From assembly GCA_019695175.1 (NCBI GenBank), contig JAIBAM010000004.1, forward strand, positions 1 through 64,000: a DNA stretch of 64,000 nucleotides, read 5' to 3'. Source of the DNA: Bdellovibrionales bacterium. GTDB taxonomy: Bacteria; Bdellovibrionota; Bdellovibrionia; Bdellovibrionales; UBA1609. Every line of letters starts with the position of its first letter. The stretch's first letter is position 1. A program made the translations under genes and the position numbers. Shown here piece by piece: positions 1-8,450 of the stretch. Under the pieces are notes generated by a model that saw nothing but the letters and a program-made list of their open reading frames with translations, was not told where the DNA came from and searched no databases.

Positions 1-137
1 AGACAAAGAGCAATTGCGGCTATTTGCTTTGCCAAATTTAACTTGGCATCTTTATGGTCAATTCCTTTTGCCCTTTGTGATTCATATTTGTCACGAAGCT
101 CGCCATCTAATCTCATCGCATTTTCTGATGATTCCCT
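1..137 (-). pseudogene. Possible C-terminal remnant of an IS110-like transposase, running off the window edge
   Basis: On the minus strand this frame is open from a stop at 138-140 to the window edge. It reads MRLDGELRDKYESQRAKG and continues with a DHKDAK...LAKQIAAIAL-like tail. The pattern of a charged LRxxY segment, a basic RAKG turn and a hydrophobic AK-xIAAI helix resembles the end of IS110/IS116-family transposases. A neighbouring frame just upstream (about 118-175) contains SPKGNHQKMR, reminiscent of the SKRGNxxLR motif of the same family. That suggests a frameshifted relic. The match is by pattern only, and the C-terminus lies outside the window. It could also be the end of an unrelated gene. 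Confidence 0.3.
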
Positions 138-470
138 TTAGGGGATGCTCGCTTTCTTGAACTAAGATTTTTCTTAGATGTGGGTTACTATGACGGCATC
201 TTGATCTTTTTTTTTACCGGCAGACTCGTTGTTTCCAGTGAATACCTATAGAATATCTATAGGCGTAGATTGATTTTTAAACGAAATTTAACTTACTTTC
301 AGAATCGGCCCGCACTCCACGTGGGTGGGAGTTAGTGACTGTTTGTTGCCATCTGGCTTTGAAGAGGTTTTCCTAAAAGTTTAAAAAATAATATATTACC
401 ATTGTGAAACTTATGTTGTAGATTCGTTCTCATTAAAAAAATCGAGCATTTTTAAAAAAAAGAGTTGATA
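138..470. other. Non-coding stretch upstream of the TMEM165-like gene
   Basis: No convincing gene is seen. The stretch contains a perfect 8-3-8 palindrome at 245-263 and, further right, an AT-rich segment before the transporter start that probably holds its promoter. I looked for a manganese (yybP-ykoY) riboswitch because this transporter family is often under one, and could not recognise its conserved core. Confidence 0.5.
245..263. repeat. Perfect inverted repeat CCTATAGA-ATA-TCTATAGG
   Basis: Two perfect 8-base arms are separated by 3 bases. They lie about 210 bases upstream of the transporter start and 110 bases from the transposase-like remnant. The symmetry fits an operator for a dimeric repressor or the end of a vanished element. 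There is no T-run, so it is not a terminator. Confidence 0.45.
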
Positions 471-1025
471 GTGAGTGTCGTACTAAATTCATTTATTCTC
501 GTGTTTCTCAGTGAAATGGGGGACAAAACCCAATTGCTGGCATTGGTGTTAGTCTCTAAATTTCGTAAGCCTGTTCCTATTTTGTTTGGAATTTTTTTGG
601 CCACAGTTTTGAACCACGCTCTTGCAAGTTACTTTGGAAAATTGATTTCAAATTACATTTCACATGATGTTCTCAAGTGGTTTTTAGCAGGAACATTTAT
701 TTTTTTTGGTATATGGCTTTTGAAGTCGGATCAAGAAGATGGTAGTGAAAACCCATTTAGTTGGGGGCCTTTTTGGACCACTGTTGTGACTTTTTTCTTT
801 GCTGAGATGGGTGATAAGACCCAATTAGCCACGGCAGCGATTGCGGCAAAGTATGTTGATCCCCTTTTGGTTACCATAGGGACGACTTTAGGTATGATGG
901 GTGCAGATGGTCTTGCTGTTGTATTTGGAAATAATTTTTTGAAAAAAGTTTCAATAAAACTAGTTAATAAATTGGCTTGTATCCTTTTTATTTTGTTTGG
1001 ACTGGGTATTTTTTTTGGATATTAA
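471..1025 (+). CDS. TMEM165/GDT1 (UPF0016) family cation transporter
   Basis: This is a short, almost wholly hydrophobic inner-membrane protein of about 184 residues. It has the family's diagnostic duplicated motif E-M-G-D-K-T-Q, at about residues 15-21 and 112-118, in two internally homologous three-helix halves. Family members move Mn2+ or Ca2+ in exchange for protons; the acidic residues of the two motifs form the ion site. A TTG at 465 would extend the frame by two codons. I chose GTG 471 because AAGAG at 460-464 then sits at normal ribosome-binding distance. The gene stands alone, convergent with the zinc-ribbon gene. The substrate cannot be told from sequence; Mn2+ is the most likely by analogy. 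Confidence 0.88.
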   Translation: MSVVLNSFILVFLSEMGDKTQLLALVLVSKFRKPVPILFGIFLATVLNHALASYFGKLISNYISHDVLKWFLAGTFIFFGIWLLKSDQEDGSENPFSWGPFWTTVVTFFFAEMGDKTQLATAAIAAKYVDPLLVTIGTTLGMMGADGLAVVFGNNFLKKVSIKLVNKLACILFILFGLGIFFGY

Positions 1026-1032
1026 TTTTCTG

Positions 1033-1047
1033 ACCTTTTTTAAAGGT
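1033..1047. terminator. Weak hairpin between convergent genes
   Basis: ACCTTT and AAAGGT form a 6-bp stem around TTT, 8 bases after the transporter stop and just beyond the stop of the opposing gene. T-rich sequence follows on the plus strand. It is short, so termination is only plausible. Confidence 0.35.
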
Positions 1048-1060
1048 ATTTACTTCAAAC

Positions 1061-1417
1061 TCATATACTAAAATCAATTTGTTTTCGGCATGAGAAACAG
1101 TAGAGTTTTGTGGGTCGATTTGATTTAACGAAAACATCTTTTTCGAGAAGCTTGGCTTGGCAAGAAGGACAATGTACTTTTTCTAAATCTATTTTATATT
1201 TTTCCTGGAATTTGGAATAACTTAGAAAAAAAGCTAAAAAAAGCAGGGTTGGAACCAATACAAAATGGAGAACAGGGATAAATATGGAAAATGAGGCGGC
1301 TGTAACAAAAATAAAAATTGCTTTAATCGATCTTTTTAATCTATTTGGGTAGGTTAAGATCTCTGTTGGAATTTGATGATCCATAATTTGTCCATTTATT
1401 TTAATCGTTGCATTCAT
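1061..1417 (-). CDS. Small membrane protein with C-terminal zinc ribbon
   Basis: This is a 118-residue protein of unknown function. Residues about 31-67 form one or two hydrophobic membrane helices. The C-terminus holds a four-cysteine zinc ribbon, CPSC at 83-86 and CFSC at 107-110, with about 20 residues between the knuckles. AAAGGAG sits 4-5 bases before the ATG. It is the last gene of the leftward run LysR, GT/HAD fusion, ClC antiporter, starting 37 bases after the ClC stop, so it is probably cotranscribed. A membrane-tethered zinc ribbon might sense or stabilise the neighbouring channel, but that is a guess. Confidence 0.7.
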   Translation of the reverse strand: MNATIKINGQIMDHQIPTEILTYPNRLKRSIKAIFIFVTAASFSIFIPVLHFVLVPTLLFLAFFLSYSKFQEKYKIDLEKVHCPSCQAKLLEKDVFVKSNRPTKLYCFSCRKQIDFSI

Positions 1418-1454
1418 AAAACTCCTTTAGTTTATAAATAATTATAAAATAAAA

Positions 1455-2774
1455 TTATTTAATTTCTTCTAAAAATCTGTGGGCAACAAAATCATAGAAT
1501 GATTGGTTAGAAATTATTTTAGAAACTCCATGACCGATAATTGCTGCTAACATAATGGGGAAAATTGAACGGTGGCGATCCGTCATTTCTAAAACAAGAA
1601 TAAATGATGTTAGGGGTGAATGGGTAAGTGCCGACAAGCCTGCAGTCATCCCTATCAGTACAGGAAGGGTTCCCATATCAAAATTAAACCAATGATTTAT
1701 TAATGAACCAAAAGATCCGCCAAGGCTTAGAGTGGGAGCAAAAATACCTCCAGCTCCACCGTTGGCATAGGTCATAAGGCTTCCTATAAAACGAGAGCAA
1801 ACATCAGAAACCTGAGTGTTTGTTGAATCAAATAAAAGTGAATTCAACAAATCTTTTCCTGGACCTAACCCCTTGCTTGATAAAAAAACGACTACCAGTG
1901 CAAAATATAAACCTGCAAGGAGTGCGAAAAGTGATTTTTTAGCTATGGAATCAAGCTGCGAACGCCATTTTACAATCAATTTTAGACACTGGGAAAAACC
2001 GGTAACAATCAGGGCTGAGAAAAGACTTATAATAAGATACTTCCAAATAAAATTGATTTTGAAACTAGGAACCTTAGGATATCCAAAGTAAAGATAGGGT
2101 CCCATGATCATTTGGGAAATAATACCTGCAAAAATAACCGCATGAAGCACCCCTGTTCTAAAGGTACTTAAGTGTGATTTCGCCAATTCTTCAATCACAT
2201 AGACTATTCCACCTAATGGTGTATTAAAAGCAGAAGCTAAACCAGAGGCCGCTCCTGCCATTAAAAAAGCCGATTTATTTTCAATTTCACTCCAGTGCCA
2301 ATGTCGACTTATTAAATGGAAAATAGACCCAGAAATTTGTAAAGTGGGGCCTTCGCGACCCATGGATCCTCCGCCCAATACACCCAAAAGTGAACTTATT
2401 ATTTTAATCAAAATAATTCGAAAATTTAAAAATGAATCGATAAGTTCGGGCTGATTTTTATGGGATAACTCGATTGATGCCATAAGTTGAGGAATGCCAC
2501 TTCCGTTAGATTTGGGGGCTAATCTATCGACAAAAAACCAGGATATAAAAAAAAATATAGGTGGGACAAAAAGAAACCATAGACCTGTGTTGTGATAAAG
2601 TTTTTTTGATAGATCTTCGGCTAATGAAAAAAGATGAGCATAACTGGTGGCAACCAAAGCAGTTATGGATCCTGCAATCCAAAAGGGAAGTAATTTTTCC
2701 ACTTGCTGTTTTATTTCAAAAATCTTTTTTGTTCCTTCTTCATAAATATCTTTTGTATCTATTTTAATTTGCAT
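1455..2774 (-). CDS. clcA: ClC-family Cl-/H+ antiporter
   Basis: This 439-residue polytopic membrane protein has all ClC selectivity-filter signatures: GSGIP at 91-95, GREGP at 139-143 and GGIFAP at 342-347. The gating glutamate (E141 in GREGP) is present. The internal proton glutamate pair (E195/E196 in VIEEL) is also present, which in this family points to a proton-coupled antiporter rather than a channel. No CBS domains follow, as in E. coli ClcA. GGAGGTGA lies 7 bases before the ATG. The gene starts 6 bases after the stop of the GT/HAD fusion, so the two are almost certainly cotranscribed. ClC antiporters help in acid and chloride stress, which fits the proposed role of the operon. Confidence 0.93.
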   Translation of the reverse strand: MQIKIDTKDIYEEGTKKIFEIKQQVEKLLPFWIAGSITALVATSYAHLFSLAEDLSKKLYHNTGLWFLFVPPIFFFISWFFVDRLAPKSNGSGIPQLMASIELSHKNQPELIDSFLNFRIILIKIISSLLGVLGGGSMGREGPTLQISGSIFHLISRHWHWSEIENKSAFLMAGAASGLASAFNTPLGGIVYVIEELAKSHLSTFRTGVLHAVIFAGIISQMIMGPYLYFGYPKVPSFKINFIWKYLIISLFSALIVTGFSQCLKLIVKWRSQLDSIAKKSLFALLAGLYFALVVVFLSSKGLGPGKDLLNSLLFDSTNTQVSDVCSRFIGSLMTYANGGAGGIFAPTLSLGGSFGSLINHWFNFDMGTLPVLIGMTAGLSALTHSPLTSFILVLEMTDRHRSIFPIMLAAIIGHGVSKIISNQSFYDFVAHRFLEEIK

Positions 2775-2780
2775 TTTAAT

Positions 2781-4154
2781 TCACCTCCAGACGTCTAAAA
2801 CTTTAGCGAGTGAGTCTGTAGAATGAGTCGCAGATTTTGACACACGATCCTCTTTGGGATTGATGGCAAAAGAGTTGGGAACTCTTTTAAGAAGGCAAAT
2901 GTCATTTAAGCCATCTCCCGCAAAACGAATATTTTCAGGGATTGATCTTTGAAATTTAAGGAGATGAGCTAATAAATTCATCTTACAGTAGTCATGAATT
3001 TTGCAAAGGTTTGATTGCATCATGGGGGAAATTTCCAATTCACCGGTAAAAAGTCCATGCTTAAAATCTAAAAGATGAGCAATGGAAAAGTCTGCGAAGA
3101 TCCGTTTTTTGATAATCTCCGCTGCGACAAAATAGCTATCGGTTATAATCCCTACAACGTAACCCCTTTTTTTTAATTCTATAACAACATTTTGAGCCTC
3201 TTCTGCTAAAGGGACAATGTGGGCAATTTTTTCGAAATCGGATTTGGTAATGCCGGTTAAAATTTTAGCAATCCTTTTTGTACGATCTGTTGAATTCATC
3301 TCCTGATTATCCAAGAGTTTTTTTAACTGATCACTTCGATTCGCAAAACGCGCGAGTCGTTCAATATAACGACCTTCAATTAAGGTTCCATCCATATCAA
3401 AAAGAGCTAATTTTTTGTTGGGTTGAATGCGATTTAGGATGACCTCCATTTGTAGGAACTGGGTCCTTTGAATTTCAAAAGAGTTTTCTAGGTGCACACT
3501 ATCGAGTTTCTTATAACGAGAAGCGCGTTCTAAAATAACCCTCACAATTTGAGTGGACATGTGACTGAGTTGATGTAAACTCTGTTGGTTGTGTTCTACA
3601 AAACCAATATCGACTTCTTGGATACGACCGCCCAACTGCCAAATATCAATCAGCAAGCCAATATCGACGCCGTAATCAGGTTCAAAGTAAATATTTTTTA
3701 AAAGTTCTTTTTTGGCGGCAATAATACCTCCCAAAGGTTGTTCTATTTTTGCAATTTCTGGAAAAAATGCTTTAAGCATTGGTCTTGCAGTCAATGCAGT
3801 TACTCTACCCGCAGTTCTATGAAACCTACCTTTTACAAAATCACTTTTGTTTTCTAAAATGGGTTGGATCATAAGCTCAATAATATTATTAGAAAAATTG
3901 TAGATATCACCATCCAGATAAAGAATGACATCATTCTGTGCGCGCCATAGGCCATCACGCATGGAGGTCCCTTTACCTAGCATGCTGCTGAGAAAAACCT
4001 TAGCATTATTTTGTTGAGCTTTTTCAACAGTTTTGTCAGTAGAACCATCATCGATAACAATAACTTCATTCACAAGATTTGAAGCTAAACAGAATTGAAC
4101 AATGTCACCAATCCTCTTTTCTTCGTTCAGTGTAGGAATTATTACTGTCGTCAT
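2781..4154 (-). CDS. Fusion: glucosyl-3-phosphoglycerate synthase-like GT (1-220) plus HAD phosphatase (245-457)
   Basis: Residues 1-220 form a GT-A glycosyltransferase: DDGSTDKT at 35-42, metal-binding DGD at 81-83, then GRVTALTARP, QPLGG at 139-143, YGVDIGLLID at 161-170 and HMSTQ near 200. Those later motifs are typical of glucosyl-3-phosphoglycerate synthase (GT81) rather than generic GT2. Residues 245-457 form a SerB-like HAD phosphatase with intact catalytic residues: FDMDGT at 252-257, T338, and GDGLND at 413-418. One polypeptide could therefore make glucosyl-3-phosphoglycerate from 3-phosphoglycerate and NDP-glucose and dephosphorylate it to glucosylglycerate, a compatible solute. Known GpgP phosphatases belong to other superfamilies. 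The ATG overlaps the LysR stop in ATGA. The alternative is a lipid- or sugar-phosphate transferase; the substrate is inferred. Confidence 0.75.
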   Translation of the reverse strand: MTTVIIPTLNEEKRIGDIVQFCLASNLVNEVIVIDDGSTDKTVEKAQQNNAKVFLSSMLGKGTSMRDGLWRAQNDVILYLDGDIYNFSNNIIELMIQPILENKSDFVKGRFHRTAGRVTALTARPMLKAFFPEIAKIEQPLGGIIAAKKELLKNIYFEPDYGVDIGLLIDIWQLGGRIQEVDIGFVEHNQQSLHQLSHMSTQIVRVILERASRYKKLDSVHLENSFEIQRTQFLQMEVILNRIQPNKKLALFDMDGTLIEGRYIERLARFANRSDQLKKLLDNQEMNSTDRTKRIAKILTGITKSDFEKIAHIVPLAEEAQNVVIELKKRGYVVGIITDSYFVAAEIIKKRIFADFSIAHLLDFKHGLFTGELEISPMMQSNLCKIHDYCKMNLLAHLLKFQRSIPENIRFAGDGLNDICLLKRVPNSFAINPKEDRVSKSATHSTDSLAKVLDVWR

Positions 4155-5059
4155 TTGACCCCTTTTTCTACAGAGAATCTTTGGATAATTTGTTTGATCT
4201 CATGATAAATAAATGGATCCACGGATTTGTGTGCCAAAAGGTACAGTTTATGGTTCCAAAAACCCCTGATGGGGCCATAAATAGAAAGATGGCTTTGATG
4301 AATTTCCTCATAGACATATGGGAGAGGGAGAAAGCCACAACCCGCACCACTACGAACTCCTTCAGTAAGGCAGGACAAAATATTGCTTTCCATTAAGATG
4401 GAAGACTTCAATTCTTTTAAATCTAAACTTGAATCCAGTTCTTCTCGAAGTTTTAAACCTGGAGAAGGAAGGATTAATTTTTGACCAAGAGCTAAAATCA
4501 TACTTTCAACATTAAATTTATTTAGTTTATGAAGGGAAAGATCTTTCACTTTAGACACTAGGTTGACTGGAAAGTTAAATTCAGTTTTATGAAGAGGTCC
4601 GATTAAATTTTGGTGAGTGAGAAAAAAGGAAATATTTTTTGAATTTATTTTTTTTCTAAGCTCTGAGTGATTCATCATAGAAACGTAAAACTGATTCTTT
4701 TTAAAAAGGGGGTTTTTTATTAATTCCCCAATAATTTTTGCCATGAAAGGTCTTTCTATTTCATGTGAAAATCCAAAGTACAATGGACCACAAAGTTCAG
4801 GCTGTCTCTTAATATAATTTTCAATGTCTCCGAGAGATTCAAATATTTTTTTTGATTTAAGAAACAGATTTCTACCGTCAGAGGTAAGCTCAAGGGTTCT
4901 ACCATTTCGGTAAAAAAGTTTAAGTCCAATTTCATCTTCAAATGTTTTTATTTTTTGACTTAATGAGGGTTGTGTCATTTGCAATGAATGGGCAGCTTTA
5001 GAAACATTTCCATAAAGGGCACATTGGTAAAACGATCTTAAATGGTTCATATTTAACAT
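4151..5059 (-). CDS. LysR-family regulator, NhaR-like
   Basis: This 302-residue protein has an N-terminal winged helix-turn-helix (about 1-62; SKAAHSLQMTQPSLSQKI is the recognition region). A LysR effector-binding domain follows (about 90-295). The layout of the C-terminal half, with ILPSPG...LREEL followed by GVRSGAGCGFLPLP, recalls NhaR, the sodium-responsive activator of E. coli; that subtype is tentative. Its stop overlaps the start of the fusion gene by four bases, so it heads the operon it presumably controls. LysR regulators usually sit divergent from their target; here regulator and target are translationally coupled. ATG codons at residues 1 and 4 are both possible starts. Confidence 0.85.
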   Translation of the reverse strand: MLNMNHLRSFYQCALYGNVSKAAHSLQMTQPSLSQKIKTFEDEIGLKLFYRNGRTLELTSDGRNLFLKSKKIFESLGDIENYIKRQPELCGPLYFGFSHEIERPFMAKIIGELIKNPLFKKNQFYVSMMNHSELRKKINSKNISFFLTHQNLIGPLHKTEFNFPVNLVSKVKDLSLHKLNKFNVESMILALGQKLILPSPGLKLREELDSSLDLKELKSSILMESNILSCLTEGVRSGAGCGFLPLPYVYEEIHQSHLSIYGPIRGFWNHKLYLLAHKSVDPFIYHEIKQIIQRFSVEKGVK

Positions 5060-5668
5060 TTTAAATAACCTATATTATTGAATCTAATATATGTTTTACT
5101 TATATATAAATAATTGGCAACCTCTGAATAAAAAGTTATGCAAAGCCTCCAAAGTTATTGGTAATAAAAATATTCTCTTTGAGAGGGACTTGTCTGGATA
5201 AGGTAGAGAGGGTGTTGCTCTGATGAAATGAAACTGAGGTTTTTAAAACAATGTTGTTTTAATGTTAGAGAAATAAATTTGCGTTTGATATTTGAATTAC
5301 CACTTTCAATTTCAGAATTTGATATTTGTAGAAATTTTCAGAAAGGAAGAAGTATTCTCTTATGGAGTATAGTAAAATTCTTTTATTTTCATATCTCAAA
5401 ATTTCTTTATTGATCATTTTTTTCAAAAAATATGTGTCAGAGTTGATTTGAAGAATGGAATCTATTAATTGTTTATGTGGTTCAAAAATGGATGTTTTAT
5501 TTATAAAATATTCGACAATTCAGGAATTTTTTGTTTATTTTTTTCTCATAAAAAATGAGTTTGTTAACTTGGTGGTAAATGTGGTTTTGAGGCGAAGGAT
5601 CTCTTTCTTTAGTCTTTCCTGCCAGAAGTTACACCCATACTCTCATAGAAGTATGAGTGTTTTTTGTT
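5060..5668. other. AT-rich intergenic region upstream of the LysR gene and downstream of argH
   Basis: No credible gene is present in about 600 bases. Short open frames here (for example at 5228-5413) lack ribosome sites and have unnatural composition. The left end should carry the promoter of the LysR operon; it is very AT-rich (tatatataaataat at about 5100-5114). The right end holds the hairpin at 5639-5665. A degraded gene cannot be excluded. Confidence 0.4.
5639..5665 (+). terminator. Hairpin with T-run just past argH
   Basis: CTCATA-GAAG-TATGAG (5642-5657), extended beyond one mismatch, is followed on the plus strand by TGTTTTTT. The T-run lies on the side facing argH. It would therefore terminate plus-strand transcription toward argH rather than argH itself, unless the stem alone suffices for argH. 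Confidence 0.4.
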
Positions 5669-7042
5669 TCAGTTATTTAGATGGTGCAAGTAATCTAAAG
5701 ACTTCATCATCGGGGCTAATGCGGTACCGCCTTCTTGCTTTCTTGATTCTGCAGCGACGGCAAAACTGAGTGAATTCCACCACAAGAGATCAATTTGTGG
5801 AGCTAGTTTTTTTAGTTGATCCTGGGGGATTTGTTCAATCGAACAATTCACGCTGTCCGCAAACTCTACCAGAGAAGCAGTGAGGGAATAGGCATCTCGA
5901 AAGTTCAGTCCCCGCAAAGTGAGATGGTTTGCCACTTCGGTGGCTAGAAGATGGCCTCCTTTAAGTAGGTCATCGGCTTTATCCGAATGGACCGCAAGTT
6001 CATTTATAAAAGTTGGGATTAAATCGAGGCAAGATTTGAGCTCACTGAAAGACCTTAGATAAACACTTTTTAGTTCATGAAGATCACTGTCATAACTTGT
6101 GGGTAAGGCCTTCATTAGCATGAAACCATTTGTTTGAGCAGCTAGAATGTGAGCCGATTTGGCGCGAACTAATTCAGGAACATCTGGATTTCTTTTGTTG
6201 GGCATTATGGAACTTCCAGTGGACCAGTTTTTAGGAAGTGCCACTAATCCAACGGGAGTGGAGGCCCAAAAAATTATATCCTCAGCCAAACGACTTAAAT
6301 GAATGGCAATTCCAGAGAAAGCATTTAGGGTGTTCAGAATAAAATCTCGGTCCCCCACAGAATCATATGAATTAAATGGAGGAGCGGTAAATTCTAAACG
6401 CTGCGACAAATCACTGAGGTTGATGGGTAAAGTGGTCCCAGCAAGTGCCGCGGATCCTAGAGGCATATTAGACATTGTTTGTTTAGCAGCATGAATTAAA
6501 TTTTCTTTATCGCGTAAAAAGGACCACCCAAAGGAAGCTAAAATGTGCCCAAAACGAATGGGTTGAGCATGTTGAAGGTGGGTGGATCCAGGGACAATAA
6601 TGGTCGCGGTGTCTTTTGCTTTTACGGTGAGGATATTGATAAGATGAGTGAGTGAACTATGAACTTCATAGATACTATCACGAATAAAAAGTCGTAGTGT
6701 TGTAGCAATTAGGTCATTGCGTGAACGACCTAAGTGCATTTTTTTTCCTAGCTCACCGAGTTTTTCTGTGACAAATCTTTCCAGGTTCATATGGATATCT
6801 TCGTCTTCAATACGCCATTGAAATTTATTTTGTTCAATGAGCTGAAGCGCTTCTTCTAAACACAAGTTAATTTGTTTAGCTTCGCTTTCTGAGAGAATAT
6901 CAATTTGGGTTAATGATTGAACCCACTCTTTTTGCACCTTGATTTCTTGACGGTAGAGCCATCGATCGGCGTTAATTCCATTTGTGAAATCAAATAAAGC
7001 CTTTTTTTCTCCGGGATTTTTAGCTGTTTTTAAAACGCTCAC
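5669..7042 (-). CDS. argH: Argininosuccinate lyase
   Basis: ArgH catalyses the last step of arginine synthesis, splitting argininosuccinate into arginine and fumarate in the cytoplasm. The 457 residues match the usual length of the fumarase/aspartase superfamily. The three conserved regions are visible: GRSRND at 105-110, STHLQHAQPIRFGH at 153-166 (catalytic His155), and the signature GSSIMPNKRNP at 276-286 with the catalytic serine. It starts 3 bases after the argG stop, so argG-argH form one leftward transcript. The start ATG lies directly behind argG and translation is probably coupled. Confidence 0.96.
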   Translation of the reverse strand: MSVLKTAKNPGEKKALFDFTNGINADRWLYRQEIKVQKEWVQSLTQIDILSESEAKQINLCLEEALQLIEQNKFQWRIEDEDIHMNLERFVTEKLGELGKKMHLGRSRNDLIATTLRLFIRDSIYEVHSSLTHLINILTVKAKDTATIIVPGSTHLQHAQPIRFGHILASFGWSFLRDKENLIHAAKQTMSNMPLGSAALAGTTLPINLSDLSQRLEFTAPPFNSYDSVGDRDFILNTLNAFSGIAIHLSRLAEDIIFWASTPVGLVALPKNWSTGSSIMPNKRNPDVPELVRAKSAHILAAQTNGFMLMKALPTSYDSDLHELKSVYLRSFSELKSCLDLIPTFINELAVHSDKADDLLKGGHLLATEVANHLTLRGLNFRDAYSLTASLVEFADSVNCSIEQIPQDQLKKLAPQIDLLWWNSLSFAVAAESRKQEGGTALAPMMKSLDYLHHLNN

Positions 7043-7045
7043 AGG

Positions 7046-8272
7046 TTAGAACTCCATGGGTTTATGGTTGAGACGATCTCTTAAACCAGCCTGACGTTGT
7101 TTAAGAGCTATAATTTTGCAATAACCCTCGGCCAAGTGGTGAATTCCACCTTGATCGGCTTCAAAAGTAACAGAATCCATATCATAAAGCGAAAAAGGTG
7201 ATTTTCGTGAGACAAAACGCATTTGCCCTTTTTCTAATTTAAAAGTCACAGATCCGGTTAATGTTTTTGAAGCTTTCTCAAAAAAGGCTTCAAGGCATTG
7301 ACGGAGATCTGTGTGCCAGAATCCATCATAAACACATTCACCATATTGTTGACCTAAAGTTCGTGCTGTGGAAAGCAGGGTGCGATCCCAGCAAAGATGT
7401 TTTAGGGCTCGAACAGCTGCATGAAGCAGGGTTCCACCTGGAGTTTCGTAGATGCCACGACTTTTGATTCCGTTGGCCCTCTCTTCCACGAGATCTTGCA
7501 CTCCAATGCCGGCTTCCCCTGCTATCTGATTTAGATGACTTAAAAGGGTGGCAGAAGATAAATTTTTATTATTTATTGAAGTGGGAAAGCCATTAGTAAA
7601 GCCGATTTCAACTGTCATACTGTCGGCACTGATTTCAGACAGTGGTTTAACCCAATGATAGATTTGTTTAGGATCAAAATCCTGTCCTGGGTCTTCTAAA
7701 ATTCCTCCTTCACAAGAGCGATGAAAGAGGTTTACATCTTCACTAAACACTTTTTCTTTTGCTGGCAAATCAAAGCCTTTTTCTTTTAGGTAAGCCAAAA
7801 GATCGCTTCGGCCTTTAAAATTCCAAATTCGCCAAGGGGCAATGATTTCCAAATCAGGAACAAGATAAGCCCAAGATCTTTCAAAACGCAATTGGTCGTT
7901 TCCCTTTCCAGTACAACCATGGGAAAGAGCTGTAATTCCAAGTTGTTGGGCGTGATAGGCCATTCGTTCTGCTATTAAGGGTCTTCCTAGGGATGTTCCA
8001 AGGAGGTAATCATCTTGATAAGTGGCTCCAGCCCGGACGGCGGCAAATGCAAAACGTTTGGCAAAATCTTCTTTTAAATCTTCGAATATAAAATGAACTG
8101 CACCCAACTGGTGAGCCCACTTTTTTAGAGCCTCTCCGTTGGGTGAATTGCCCAAGTCAGAACAGTAAGCGGTGACCTCGGCATTATAGGTCTCTTTCAA
8201 CCAAGGAATGAGGGCCGAGGTATCAAGTCCGCCTGAGAATGCCAGTAGAATTTTATTCTTTTGTTGTGCCAT
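7046..8272 (-). CDS. argG: Argininosuccinate synthase
   Basis: ArgG joins citrulline and aspartate using ATP to form argininosuccinate. The protein has the normal type I length (408 residues). The N-terminal ATP pyrophosphatase loop AFSGGLDTS is at about residues 11-19, and the family signature SHGCTGKGNDQLRFE is at about 117-131. AAAGGA lies upstream of the ATG. It is the first gene of the argGH transcript and diverges from argC; the 336-base region between them holds repeated operator-like sites. Confidence 0.96.
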   Translation of the reverse strand: MAQQKNKILLAFSGGLDTSALIPWLKETYNAEVTAYCSDLGNSPNGEALKKWAHQLGAVHFIFEDLKEDFAKRFAFAAVRAGATYQDDYLLGTSLGRPLIAERMAYHAQQLGITALSHGCTGKGNDQLRFERSWAYLVPDLEIIAPWRIWNFKGRSDLLAYLKEKGFDLPAKEKVFSEDVNLFHRSCEGGILEDPGQDFDPKQIYHWVKPLSEISADSMTVEIGFTNGFPTSINNKNLSSATLLSHLNQIAGEAGIGVQDLVEERANGIKSRGIYETPGGTLLHAAVRALKHLCWDRTLLSTARTLGQQYGECVYDGFWHTDLRQCLEAFFEKASKTLTGSVTFKLEKGQMRFVSRKSPFSLYDMDSVTFEADQGGIHHLAEGYCKIIALKQRQAGLRDRLNHKPMEF

Positions 8273-8342
8273 AATGTATTTTTTCCTTTAGCCGCAGGGG
8301 CAGAATGGTTTTATCTTTCATTTTCTGATCAAGCGGATCAAT

Positions 8343-8391
8343 CAAACCCGAGTTTGGCAAACTAGAGTTTGGGCCAACAAACTAAAGTTTA
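8343..8391. repeat. Three short palindromes of the form CAAACT-NN-AGTTTG
   Basis: Near-identical inverted repeats lie at 8343-8356 (CAAACCCGAGTTTG), 8358-8371 (CAAACTAGAGTTTG) and 8378-8391 (CAAACTAAAGTTTA). They begin about 120, 100 and 80 bases upstream of the argG start. Their regular placement fits a protein-binding array at the argG promoter. They differ from the TGCAT sites nearer argC. Confidence 0.55.
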
Positions 8392-8450
8392 AGCTTGAAT
8401 GACTCACTCTCTTTGACAGAGCTGGTTTAAGGGCTTTTGATCCGATCTGG

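Noticed and set aside
264-464. Possible manganese (yybP-ykoY) riboswitch upstream of the TMEM165-like gene
   Set aside because: The conserved core loops of the motif could not be found; only the family association suggested it.
5455-5769. 104-residue plus frame next to argH
   Set aside because: Overlaps the argH C-terminus in antisense, has odd composition and contains the hairpin at 5642-5657.
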